Source: an uncultured Porphyromonadaceae bacterium (GTDB lineage Bacteria > Bacteroidota > Bacteroidia > Bacteroidales > Muribaculaceae). From it: 14,620 nt of DNA. The notes beneath the pieces were generated by a model that worked only from the letters and a program-made list of their open reading frames with translations, did no database searches and had not been told where the DNA came from. The DNA lies in the NCBI GenBank assembly GCA_947166165.1, contig CAMVDK010000050.1:1-14620 (forward strand), in the 5' to 3' direction. Each line of letters opens with the position of its first letter. Positions within the stretch are counted from its first letter, which is position 1. The position numbers and the translations under genes were made by a program. Positions 7,350 through 14,604 of the stretch are shown one piece after another.

Positions 7350-9102
7350 GGTACATAAAGAGGGCAAAATCGCGCACAGCGAGATTGAAAACGGCGAGAA
7401 GCGGCCCGTGGCCCTGCACAAGTATGCCTCGAGCCTGCTCTCGCTCGACAACAGCCGCTACTACCTCACCGAGTATTCGGGCGACTGGGCCGACGAGGTG
7501 AACATGAGCCAGACCGAGCTGAACTTTGGCAAAAAGGTGCTCGACAGCAAGCTCGGCAGCCGCGCTAGCATGTTCATGCCCTCGTTCTTCCAGCTCTCGC
7601 TCGACGCTCCAGCCACCGAGACGCAGGGCAGCGTGCTTGTGGGCACATTGGCCTGGACGGGCAACTACCGGTTCACCTTCGAGGTCGACCACAACGACCG
7701 GCTGCGTGTGATTTCGGGCATCAACCCCTACTTCTCGAGCCGCCAGCTCAAGGCCGGCGAGACGTTCACCACGCCCGACTTCATCTTCACCTACAGCACG
7801 CAGGGCTTCGGCCAGGCGAGCCGCAACCTGCACACCTGGGCACGCAACTTCCGACTCAAGAACGGCACCGGCGACCGCATGACGCTGCTCAACAACTGGG
7901 AGGCGACTTTCTTCGACTTCGACGAGGCGAAACTCGTGGGCTTGATGGACGACGCTGTGCGCCTGGGCGTGGACATGTTCCTGCTCGACGACGGCTGGTT
8001 TGGCAACAAATACCCCCGCAGCAGCGACCACCAGGGCCTAGGCGACTGGCGCGAGACCGAGTCGAAACTGCCCCACAAGGTGGGCTACCTGTGCGAGCAG
8101 GCCGCCAAGCGGGGCATCAAGTTCGGCATCTGGATCGAGCCAGAGATGGTCAACCCCAAGAGCGAGCTCTACGAGCAGCACCGCGACTGGGTGATTCACC
8201 TGCCCAACCGTAAGGAATACTACTTCCGCAACCAGCTGGTGCTCGACCTGAGCAACCCGCAGGTGCAGGACCACGTGTTCGGCGTGGTGGACAGGCTGAT
8301 GACCGCCTATCCGCAAATCGCATTCTTCAAGTGGGACTGCAACAGCCCCATCACCAATATCTACTCGCCCTGGCTCAAGGGCCAGCAGGAGCACCTCTAC
8401 GTAGACTACGTGCGCGGGCTCTACAACGTGCTCGAGCGCATCCGCGCCAAGTATCCCGACCTGCCCATGATGCTGTGCTCGGGCGGCGGGGGTCGCATCG
8501 ACTACGAGGCGCTGCGCTACTTCACCGAGTTCTGGCCCAGCGACAACACCGACCCCGTCGAGCGCCTCTACATCCAGTGGGGCTTCTCGAGCGTGTATCC
8601 CGCCAAGGCGCAGTGCGCCCACGTCACCTCGTGGAACAAGCAGGCTTCGATCAAATTCCGCGTCGATGTGGCCAGCATGGGCAAACTGGGCTTCGACATC
8701 AAGTGCAGCGACCTCAACGACGACGAAATCGGCTTCTGCCGGCAGGCCATCGCCACCTACAACCGCCTCAAGCCCGTGGTGCTCGACGGCGACATGTACC
8801 GCCTGGTGTCGCCCTACGAGGGCAACCACGCCGCCACCATGATGGTGGACGCCGGCCGCAGCCGCGCCGTGCTGTTTGCCTTCGACATCCACCCGCGCTA
8901 CCGCGAGCACCTGTTGCCTGTCAAGCTGCAAGGCCTCGACCCCGACCGCCACTACCGCGTGAGCGAGGTGAACCGCATGGGCGGATGGCCGCTGAGCTGC
9001 GACGGACACACCTACAGCGGCCAGTGGCTCATGACCGTGGGGCTGCCCCTGTTCGGCAACAGCCAGCTCACCAGCCACGTGCTCGAGCTCACCGCCGAGT
9101 GA
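7339..9102 (+). CDS. 5'-truncated GH36 alpha-galactosidase
   Basis: GH36 enzymes release alpha-1,6-galactose from raffinose-type sugars and galactomannans. The 587 residues cover the end of the N-terminal beta-supersandwich (ALHKYASSLLSL, LDSKLGSRA, GTLAWTGNYRF), the whole catalytic barrel (LLNNWEATFFDFDE, FLLDDGWFG, FGIWIEPEMVNP, FFKWDCN with nucleophile Asp333, LCSGGGGRIDYEALRY, FWPSDNTDPVERL with the acid/base Asp in SDNTD at 401-405) and the C-terminal sandwich. Intact relatives are about 720-740 residues, so roughly 130-150 N-terminal residues are missing, and no signal peptide is visible. The first ATG (7339) lies inside the AT-rich methyltransferase fragment, so the first five or so codons may be borrowed. 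All catalytic residues remain, but loss of the N-terminal domain may prevent folding. No promoter is visible; translation could only follow the fragment upstream. Confidence 0.9.
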   Translation: MLFEVHKEGKIAHSEIENGEKRPVALHKYASSLLSLDNSRYYLTEYSGDWADEVNMSQTELNFGKKVLDSKLGSRASMFMPSFFQLSLDAPATETQGSVLVGTLAWTGNYRFTFEVDHNDRLRVISGINPYFSSRQLKAGETFTTPDFIFTYSTQGFGQASRNLHTWARNFRLKNGTGDRMTLLNNWEATFFDFDEAKLVGLMDDAVRLGVDMFLLDDGWFGNKYPRSSDHQGLGDWRETESKLPHKVGYLCEQAAKRGIKFGIWIEPEMVNPKSELYEQHRDWVIHLPNRKEYYFRNQLVLDLSNPQVQDHVFGVVDRLMTAYPQIAFFKWDCNSPITNIYSPWLKGQQEHLYVDYVRGLYNVLERIRAKYPDLPMMLCSGGGGRIDYEALRYFTEFWPSDNTDPVERLYIQWGFSSVYPAKAQCAHVTSWNKQASIKFRVDVASMGKLGFDIKCSDLNDDEIGFCRQAIATYNRLKPVVLDGDMYRLVSPYEGNHAATMMVDAGRSRAVLFAFDIHPRYREHLLPVKLQGLDPDRHYRVSEVNRMGGWPLSCDGHTYSGQWLMTVGLPLFGNSQLTSHVLELTAE

Positions 9103-9124
9103 GCGCCAAGTGAGCGCTACCCTG

Positions 9125-9173
9125 CCGCGCCCTCTCCCCCTGGCACGATTCGCCTGCCGGGGTGGGGGCGCGG
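9125..9173. repeat. Large GC-rich imperfect hairpin after the GH36 gene
   Basis: CCGCGCCC-TCTCCCCC-TGGCA pairs with TGCC-GGGGTGGGGGCGCGG around a loop of about nine bases, giving a long imperfect stem. No T tract follows, so it is not a standard intrinsic terminator, although it could stop or protect the GH36 transcript. It may be one copy of an interspersed intergenic repeat. Confidence 0.55.
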
Positions 9174-9274
9174 CATTGCCGCCGGGCATGTTGCAATCAA
9201 TTCAAAGGCGAAACATTTTTGCGCCGATTCTTCATTTATCGAGCGAAAATAGTCCGTTTTTGAAGAATTATTTA

Positions 9275-9282
9275 TAATTTTG
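9275..9282 (+). promoter_or_regulatory. Candidate -7 box (TAATTTTG) for the acyl-CoA synthetase operon
   Basis: TAATTTTG fits TAnnTTTG and lies in an AT-rich patch 58 bases before the ATG at 9340. A TTTG at 9259-9262 is only 12 bases upstream, too close to be the -33 element, so recognition rests on the -7 box. Confidence 0.5.
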
Positions 9283-9339
9283 CGTGATTTTCGTTGAACC
9301 TATTCGCGTCCAACGGGGCGAGGCTAATGATTGTAACAT

Positions 9340-10959
9340 ATGGTACACTATCTGAAGAATCTGGAGCAGACGATACGCAAATGCTGGAACCAAAAGGCAC
9401 TCTGCGACTACCAAGGCGAATCGTTCACCTACAGCGCGCTGGCCGCGCATGTGGAGCAATTCAGGCTGTTTTTCACAGCCGCAGGTATCGGCACCGGCTC
9501 GAAAATCGCCATCTGCGCACGCAATTCGGCACGATGGGGCATCACCTTCTGGGGCATCAACGCCAACGGGCGCGTGGCAGTGCCCCTGCTTGCCGACTTC
9601 CACCCCGACACGGTGACGGAGCTCACCAACCATGCCGACAGCCTGGTGCTCTTTGTGGACGGCGACATCTGGGCAAAAATCGAGCCCGAGCACATGACCA
9701 CCATCAGGGCAGCCATCAACATGAAAGACGGCACCATGCTCTGGCACCGCGACACCGCCGTGGCACAAGCCTGGCAGGGCCGCACAGCGGCTTTCGAAGC
9801 GCTGTATCCCGGCGGCATGATGCCCGGACAGGTGGAATATGGCACCGACAACTTCGACGACCTGGCCATCATCAACTACACCTCGGGCACCACGGGCAAC
9901 CCCAAGGGGGTCATGCTCACCTACGGAGCCATCTCCGACACCGACCACTTCGCCAACACACACTTCCCCAACCACCCCGGCGAGACCATCGTCTCGATGC
10001 TGCCCATGGCCCACATGTATGGCTTGGCCATCGAATTCATTCACCCCAACGTAGACGGGGTCACCGTCTACTTCCTGGGCAAGGCGCCCTCGCCCACCAC
10101 ATTGCTCAAGGCCATGAGCGAGGTGAGGCCCTACATGGTGGTCACCGTGCCGCTGGTCATGGAGAAAATCTACGCCAACTCCATAAAACCCGCACTCGAG
10201 AAGCGGAAAAAGCTGTTCCGCATCCCGGGCATGAAGACCGTGGTTCACCGCGCCGCACGCCGAATGCTCATGAAGGTGTTCGGCGGACAGGTGCGCTGCT
10301 TCATCATGGGCGGCGCGGCCCTCAACCCCGAGGCCGAGCAGTGCTTCAAGAAGATGCGGCTGCCCTTCACCGTAGGCTACGGCATGACCGAGGCCTGCCC
10401 GCTGCTGGGATATGAATGGTGGACCGACTTCGAGCCCGGCTCGTGCGGAAAACCGGTGCACGAACTCCGCATCGACTCCGACGACCCGCAGCACACACCC
10501 GGCGAAATACAGGTGCGCGGAGCCAACCTCACCATAGGCTACTACAAAAACGACAGCGCCACGGCAGCCTCGTTCACCGACGACGGCTGGTTCCGCACCG
10601 GCGACCTGGGCATTATCGACAAAAAAGGCAACATCTTCATCAAGGGTCGCATCAAGTCGATGATCCTCAACTCATCGGGACAAAACATCTATCCCGAAGA
10701 GGTAGAGGCCGTGCTGGCCAACTGCCAGCACGTCGACGAGTGCATTGTAGTGGACCGCAACGGCAAAATCATGGCCCTGGTCTACTGCGAGCTGCCGCCC
10801 GGCACCGACCCGGCAACCAAAACCGCCATCACCAGCCAAATTCGCGAACAGGCCAACAAGTCGCTTCCGGCCTACAGCCGAATCTCCAAAGTGGAGCTGC
10901 GCGACACGCCATTCGAGAAAACGCCCAAAATGAGCATCAAGCGATTCCTGTACCACTGA
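9340..10959 (+). CDS. AMP-forming acyl-CoA synthetase (long-chain fatty acid-CoA ligase type)
   Basis: These cytoplasmic enzymes activate a carboxylic acid with ATP to an acyl-adenylate and transfer it to CoA. The 539-residue protein is full length for the family. Visible core motifs: P-loop YTSGTTGNPKG (180-190), MGGAALNP (323-330), YGMTE (347-351), GWFRTGDLG (416-424), KGRIKSMI (435-442) and the C-terminal KTPKMSIKR (527-535). In the last motif, the Lys that usually stands directly before Ile-x-Arg is Ser, with lysines nearby at 530 and 534. There is no signal peptide or membrane segment. The ATG at 9340 gives the expected N-terminus (FTYSALAAHV near residue 30). GH84 starts 16 bases after its stop, so the pair is probably one operon. 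Chain-length preference cannot be told from the sequence. Confidence 0.88.
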   Translation: MVHYLKNLEQTIRKCWNQKALCDYQGESFTYSALAAHVEQFRLFFTAAGIGTGSKIAICARNSARWGITFWGINANGRVAVPLLADFHPDTVTELTNHADSLVLFVDGDIWAKIEPEHMTTIRAAINMKDGTMLWHRDTAVAQAWQGRTAAFEALYPGGMMPGQVEYGTDNFDDLAIINYTSGTTGNPKGVMLTYGAISDTDHFANTHFPNHPGETIVSMLPMAHMYGLAIEFIHPNVDGVTVYFLGKAPSPTTLLKAMSEVRPYMVVTVPLVMEKIYANSIKPALEKRKKLFRIPGMKTVVHRAARRMLMKVFGGQVRCFIMGGAALNPEAEQCFKKMRLPFTVGYGMTEACPLLGYEWWTDFEPGSCGKPVHELRIDSDDPQHTPGEIQVRGANLTIGYYKNDSATAASFTDDGWFRTGDLGIIDKKGNIFIKGRIKSMILNSSGQNIYPEEVEAVLANCQHVDECIVVDRNGKIMALVYCELPPGTDPATKTAITSQIREQANKSLPAYSRISKVELRDTPFEKTPKMSIKRFLYH

Positions 10960-10975
10960 CACCCCCCTCAGCAAG

Positions 10976-12904
10976 ATGATGAAACCATTTGCCACCCTGA
11001 TTGCACTGCTGGCCGCACTGGCCGCCGGCGCAGGCACCCCCTACGAGATTTACCCCATCCCCCACAGCCAGCACGCCCTGCCCGGGAGCGCCGCCTTCAC
11101 GCCCAGCGTGGCCGTGGTGGCCGAAGCCGGCATCGACGCCGTGACCGTCGAACGCGCCGTCCAGGTGCTCGCCGACCACGGCATCCAGGCCCAGGAGGCC
11201 AAGCAGGCCCCGGCCAGCGGCTCCGCACTGCTGCTGGCCACCGCCACCCGGCCCGGCCCAGCCCAACGCCGGCTCGAGGCAATGGGCATCGGCACCGACG
11301 TGCTGGCCACGCCCGGCAAATTCGACCGCCACATCCTGGCACTCAACGCCGACAGCCGCGGCGCGGCGCAGGTGGCCATCGTGGGCGAGCACACCGGCGC
11401 CGCCTTCTGCGCCCTGGCCACCCTCGAGCAGATGCTCGACCAGCGCGAGCCCAGCGGGAGCATGCCCTGCGCCGTGATGCACGACTACGCCGACGTGCAG
11501 TGCCGAGGCATCATCGAGGGCTACTACGGCGTGCCCTACTCGGCAGCGGTGACCAAAGACCTGTTCCGCTTCATGGCGCGCTACAAGCTCAACACCTACA
11601 TGTATGGCGCCAAGAGCGACGCCTACCACTCCCGCTACTGGGCCGACCCCTACCCCGCCACCATCACCGCCGAGCAGCAGCGACTGGGCATGCTCAGCAG
11701 CAGCATGATGCGCGACATCGCCACCGCAGCCACCGCAGCCAAGGTGAACTTCGTGTGGGCCATACACCCGGGCAACGCCTTCGCCGACCCCGCCGACACG
11801 GCCGTGCTCGACCGCATCATGCGCAAGTTCGAAGCCATGCACGAGCTGGGCGTCAGGCAGTTCGGCGTGTTTGTCGACGACGTGGGCGTGCCCACAGACC
11901 CGGCCGTCATGCGCCTGTGCGCCCAGAACCTCACCACCCTGCAGCAACGCATCGACAGGCGCTGGAACCACGCCGGAGCCGCCGCCGCCGACACCGTCAG
12001 GCCGCTGCACTACGTGCCGCAGCTCTACGCCTACGGATGGGTAGAGCTCGACAAGGCGCAACGCTTCTACGAGTCGCTGCGACCCGTGCCCGACAAAGTG
12101 AACATCTACATCACCGGCAAGAACGTGTGGTCGGTGCCCAACAACCACGACCTGGGCCTGGTGAGCCGGTGGCTCGGCCGCGAAGTGAGCTGGTGGTGGA
12201 ACTACCCCTGCAACGACCAAGACCCCACCAAGCTCTTCGTCATGGACACCTACACCAACTTCCGCGACGAAACCCACATCCTAAGCCTCGACCGCCTGGA
12301 GCGCGCCCTGCGCGGCACCCGCACGGTGATTGTCAACCCCATGCAGCAGGGCGAGCTGTCGAAGGTGGCCCTCTTCGGCGTGGCCGACTATGCGTGGAAC
12401 AACGCCGCCTTCAACTGCGAGACCAGCTGGCAGGCCGCGCTGCCCGCCGTGGTGGGACCCGAGCACGCCCAGGCCCTGCACCGCGCCGCACCCCTGCTGC
12501 GCTACTACGACGCCGACGCACTCGACTACTACATCGTGCGCTACAAGCACAGCGTGGAGCGCGGCCAGCCCACGCCCGGAGCACTCATCGACCAGCTCAC
12601 CGCCGTGAGCCGCGCCTGCCGGCAGCTCGAAGGCCTGCAGCACTCGCCCTCGGCAAGCCAGCGCCTGCTCTACGACGACCTGCGCCCCTGGCTGCTGCGC
12701 CTGCACGACATGGCCGACGAGGCTGTCGCGCTGCTGCAAGGCGGCAACCCGCCCGCCATCGACTACGACCACTCGGCTCGCTACCAGTTCGACATCCTGG
12801 GCGGCATGGGCGAGCACATCGCCCTCGAAACCCGCACCGCACAGCCCGCCGCCCAATCGCTCGCACCATTCATCGACTGGCTCCGCGCACGCCGGCAACC
12901 CTGA
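10976..12904 (+). CDS. GH84 beta-N-acetylglucosaminidase
   Basis: GH84 enzymes remove beta-linked N-acetylglucosamine by substrate-assisted catalysis; Bacteroidota members are secreted and may act on mucin or host glycans. The 642-residue protein has a short signal peptide (LIALLAALAAGAG), an N-terminal alpha/beta domain (about 22-165), then the catalytic barrel starting at RGIIEGYYGVPYS (177-189). YKLNTYMYGAKSD follows, then FGVFVDDVG with the catalytic Asp pair at 301-302, and later YITGKNVWS and SWWWNYPCND. These match the well-studied Bacteroides thetaiotaomicron enzyme. A helical region follows the barrel. The protein is about 100 residues shorter than that relative (737), apparently lacking its last accessory part, but ends cleanly. 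It lies 16 bases after the acyl-CoA synthetase gene. ATG 10976 is preferred; Met2 would serve as well. Confidence 0.92.
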   Translation: MMKPFATLIALLAALAAGAGTPYEIYPIPHSQHALPGSAAFTPSVAVVAEAGIDAVTVERAVQVLADHGIQAQEAKQAPASGSALLLATATRPGPAQRRLEAMGIGTDVLATPGKFDRHILALNADSRGAAQVAIVGEHTGAAFCALATLEQMLDQREPSGSMPCAVMHDYADVQCRGIIEGYYGVPYSAAVTKDLFRFMARYKLNTYMYGAKSDAYHSRYWADPYPATITAEQQRLGMLSSSMMRDIATAATAAKVNFVWAIHPGNAFADPADTAVLDRIMRKFEAMHELGVRQFGVFVDDVGVPTDPAVMRLCAQNLTTLQQRIDRRWNHAGAAAADTVRPLHYVPQLYAYGWVELDKAQRFYESLRPVPDKVNIYITGKNVWSVPNNHDLGLVSRWLGREVSWWWNYPCNDQDPTKLFVMDTYTNFRDETHILSLDRLERALRGTRTVIVNPMQQGELSKVALFGVADYAWNNAAFNCETSWQAALPAVVGPEHAQALHRAAPLLRYYDADALDYYIVRYKHSVERGQPTPGALIDQLTAVSRACRQLEGLQHSPSASQRLLYDDLRPWLLRLHDMADEAVALLQGGNPPAIDYDHSARYQFDILGGMGEHIALETRTAQPAAQSLAPFIDWLRARRQP

Positions 12905-12981
12905 GCCAAGCGCACGCCGGCCGCCCCCCGCCGGAACAAACCTCCCCAAAACGTTAAAAAACCGGCCAAAACACAAAAAAA

Positions 12982-13013
12982 TTTGCGTGATGCAGAAAAA
13001 AGCACTACCTTTG
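12982..13013 (+). promoter_or_regulatory. tRNA-Leu promoter (TTTG - 20 - TACCTTTG)
   Basis: TTTG at 12982-12985 and TACCTTTG at 13006-13013 are separated by exactly 20 bases, an almost ideal Bacteroidota housekeeping promoter. Transcription would start a few bases before the tRNA at 13026. This is the strongest signal tying the window to Bacteroidota. Confidence 0.88.
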
Positions 13014-13025
13014 CACCCGCTACAA

Positions 13026-13109
13026 GCCCAGATGGCGGAATCGGTAGACGCGTTGGTCTCAAACACCAATGGGGTAACACCCGTGCCGGTTCGACCCCGG
13101 CTCTGGGTA
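13026..13109 (+). tRNA. tRNA-Leu (anticodon CAA)
   Basis: The acceptor stem pairs GCCCAGA with TCTGGGT (one G-U pair), followed by discriminator A. The anticodon stem TTGGT/ACCAA carries the loop CTCAAAC, giving CAA at 13060-13062, which reads UUG. A long variable arm (GGGTAACACCC) marks a class II tRNA, and the T arm GCCGG-TTCGACC-CCGGC is perfect. CCA is not encoded. Base composition changes sharply just after its 3' end, which makes this tRNA a likely integration site. Confidence 0.95.
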
Positions 13110-13122
13110 CGAGTTTAACTCG
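13110..13122. repeat. 13-base palindrome abutting the tRNA 3' end
   Basis: CGAGTT-T-AACTCG is a perfect inverted repeat with a one-base centre, starting at the base after the tRNA discriminator. It could be part of the tRNA 3' processing region or of an integrase crossover site; the sequence alone does not decide. Confidence 0.45.
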
Positions 13123-13129
13123 AAAGTGA

Positions 13130-13170
13130 TCGCTAAACCCTTAAAAACAAGAGGTTTAGCGATTTTCTTT
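13130..13170 (+). terminator. Intrinsic terminator of tRNA-Leu
   Basis: TCGCTAAACC (13130-13139) pairs perfectly with GGTTTAGCGA (13153-13162), a 10-bp stem with a 13-base loop, followed by TTTTCTTT. It lies about 20 bases after the tRNA on the same strand. Confidence 0.85.
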
Positions 13171-13177
13171 CCTCAAA

Positions 13178-13239
13178 TTTCCCCACATTTTCCCCACATC
13201 TGCAAGAGTTCGTGCAAAGTGAGCCCCATTTTCCCCACC
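13178..13239. repeat. Three TTTCCCCAC direct repeats
   Basis: TTTCCCCACA occurs at 13178-13187 and 13189-13198, and TTTCCCCACC at 13230-13239. The first two are 11 bases apart, about one helical turn. An overlapping inverted repeat, TTCGTGC (13209-13215) and GCACGAA (13246-13252), brackets the third. Repeats of this kind beside a tRNA can be arm-type sites for a tyrosine recombinase, but no integrase is in the window. Confidence 0.45.
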
Positions 13240-13315
13240 AGAAAAGCACGAATTTGGGATGAATCGTAGATCTATTCCGGAATGAAGAGCGTATTGCAGG
13301 AAGCCAATAAATGTC

Positions 13316-13341
13316 TTTAATCGCAAATCAATACGATTAAA
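13316..13341. repeat. Inverted repeat after the XRE gene
   Basis: TTTAATCG (13316-13323) and CGATTAAA (13334-13341) form an 8-bp stem with a 10-base loop. It lies about 30 bases beyond the XRE stop. On the XRE transcript the T run comes before, not after, the stem, so it is not a good terminator for that gene. Confidence 0.4.
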
Positions 13342-13369
13342 AAACTTGTAGTTACTCCTGCAATTTCGA

Positions 13370-13660
13370 TTAGAGTTGAGAATTGATCTCATTCTGTGCA
13401 TAGACGATGGCATCACTCTTTATCTCATCTTCGTTTTCGACGGTGTCAAGAACCTTGTCAGCAAGCCAGATGGTCAGCAACTCCTTCTCATCTATCTCGA
13501 AGAGTTTTGCCATAATGGGAATCTGGCTGCGCTTCGCCTTACGCTCTCCACGCTCAATTTTGCTATACATTGGGGTATCTATCTCTAACGCTGCTGACAA
13601 CTGTCGCTGCAACAGACCATGCTCCTCTCTGAGCTCTTTTATTTTCTTTCCAAATATCAT
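13370..13660 (-). CDS. XRE-family helix-turn-helix regulator
   Basis: A 96-residue DNA-binding protein. Residues about 4-60 form a Cro/C1-type helix-turn-helix: KIKELREEHGLLQRQLSAAL, then the recognition helix around DTPMYSKIERGERKAKRSQI, and LFEIDEKELLTIWLADKV. This subfamily in Bacteroidota often stands beside cytosine methyltransferase and restriction genes, where such proteins act as control proteins; that link is from general knowledge. It lies 23 bases after the DUF1016 gene on the same strand, so the two are probably co-transcribed. AT-rich composition fits recent acquisition. The start ATG at 13658-13660 gives the standard N-terminus. Its target site is unknown. Confidence 0.87.
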   Translation of the reverse strand: MIFGKKIKELREEHGLLQRQLSAALEIDTPMYSKIERGERKAKRSQIPIMAKLFEIDEKELLTIWLADKVLDTVENEDEIKSDAIVYAQNEINSQL

Positions 13661-13683
13661 ATTCGTATTACATTTCTAATTGG

Positions 13684-14604
13684 TTATAATAGCTTCTCCA
13701 AATCTTCTACAGGAGGAAGTAGTTTCTTCAGCCTGTCATCCATGTCAGCAGAAGTTTTGTATGTTGCTACACCCATAGGCTTGTCATAGTCTTGCATAAC
13801 ATATTCTACAAACTTCTTGTTTGCACTCTTGCATAGGATGATTCCGATTGATAGATTCTCATTGGGTTTGCGAACCTCATCATCAAGAATACGCAAGTAA
13901 CCAGCCAACTGCCCCAAATAAGCAGTTTTGAATGAACCATCTTTGAGTTCCACACAGACAAGGGCTGATAACTCTCTATTGAAGAATAGTAAATCGGGGA
14001 ACTGTTCTATTCCGAACTTCTCCAAATGATATTGGTTGCCTACAAATGTGAAGTCACGACCAAAAGTCATGATGAAATCCTTCACATTGTTGATGATGCT
14101 TTGTTCTATCACCCGTTCATCCCGATCTTTGTCACGGACAAACAGCTCTTCCGTATTAATATAGTCCAGCAGATACTCATCCTTAAACATTGTGATGGCA
14201 CGGTAGGCTTGCAATTGGTCGGGGATAGTTCTTCTGAAGTTATTGGGCAATGATCCTTGGTGATTGTATAAATCATCTTTCATCAGTTGTTCCAAATCTT
14301 CGCACTTTACTTTGTAGTCTACAGCGAATTGGATATAGAACTTACGCTCCTCATACGATTTTATGTTCGACAGAATCGCCGTATGATGAGTAAAACTGAG
14401 ACTGAAGAATACTGCAATGGGGAAATCTGGCGAGATCGTCAGTCGCAACTGACGGATTTCATCTTTACCTTGTATTTCGGCAGTCGAAACTGCCAAATTA
14501 GAATCTTTGTTCGTCCTTAAATCCGCACCACTATAGTTGACTATTTTTATAACATCCTGGGCAACAAAAAGTTCCCCAGGATTTTGCCATGTCGAGAATT
14601 TCAC
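13684..14604 (-). CDS. DUF1016/YhcG-type PD-(D/E)XK nuclease-domain protein with an unusual N-terminus
   Basis: Residues about 150-300 are the YhcG C-terminal nuclease-like domain: ERVIEQSIINNVKDFIMTFG, FVGNQYHLEKFG, PDLLFFNRELSALVCVELKDG (the PD...ExK core, Asp and Glu-Leu-Lys visible), YLGQLAGYLRILDDEVRKP and DYDKPMGVATYKTSAD. Residues about 60-150 match the end of the DUF1016 N-terminal domain (FTHHTAIL, YEERKFYIQ, LYNHQGSLPNNF). The first 58 residues do not resemble the usual helical N-terminus (IGKxLxE, SPRNLWxMKxF are absent). The frame has a TAG directly before a GTG at 14602-14604, so the start is GTG or further in; the usual length is 340-380 against 306 here. The gene may therefore be 5'-truncated or replaced. 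Such proteins occur in islands near restriction systems; their function is not settled. It precedes the XRE gene. Confidence 0.82.
   Translation of the reverse strand: MKFSTWQNPGELFVAQDVIKIVNYSGADLRTNKDSNLAVSTAEIQGKDEIRQLRLTISPDFPIAVFFSLSFTHHTAILSNIKSYEERKFYIQFAVDYKVKCEDLEQLMKDDLYNHQGSLPNNFRRTIPDQLQAYRAITMFKDEYLLDYINTEELFVRDKDRDERVIEQSIINNVKDFIMTFGRDFTFVGNQYHLEKFGIEQFPDLLFFNRELSALVCVELKDGSFKTAYLGQLAGYLRILDDEVRKPNENLSIGIILCKSANKKFVEYVMQDYDKPMGVATYKTSADMDDRLKKLLPPVEDLEKLL

Noticed and set aside
9268..12277. Long minus-strand open frames opposite the acyl-CoA synthetase and GH84 (9268-10494 and 10937-12277)
   Set aside because: Same GC-driven shadow pattern, with no recognisable domain; the plus-strand genes explain the region fully.
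11500..12957. 485-codon plus-strand frame inside GH84
   Set aside because: Arg/Pro/His-rich out-of-frame translation of the GH84 gene, with no domain or start signal.
13178..13252. CRISPR array
   Set aside because: Repeats are only 9-10 bases with irregular spacing, and no cas genes are present.
13156..13416. 86-codon minus-strand frame between tRNA-Leu and XRE as an integrase remnant
   Set aside because: It contains no tyrosine recombinase motif, overlaps the XRE gene end, and is explained by repeats and terminator sequence.
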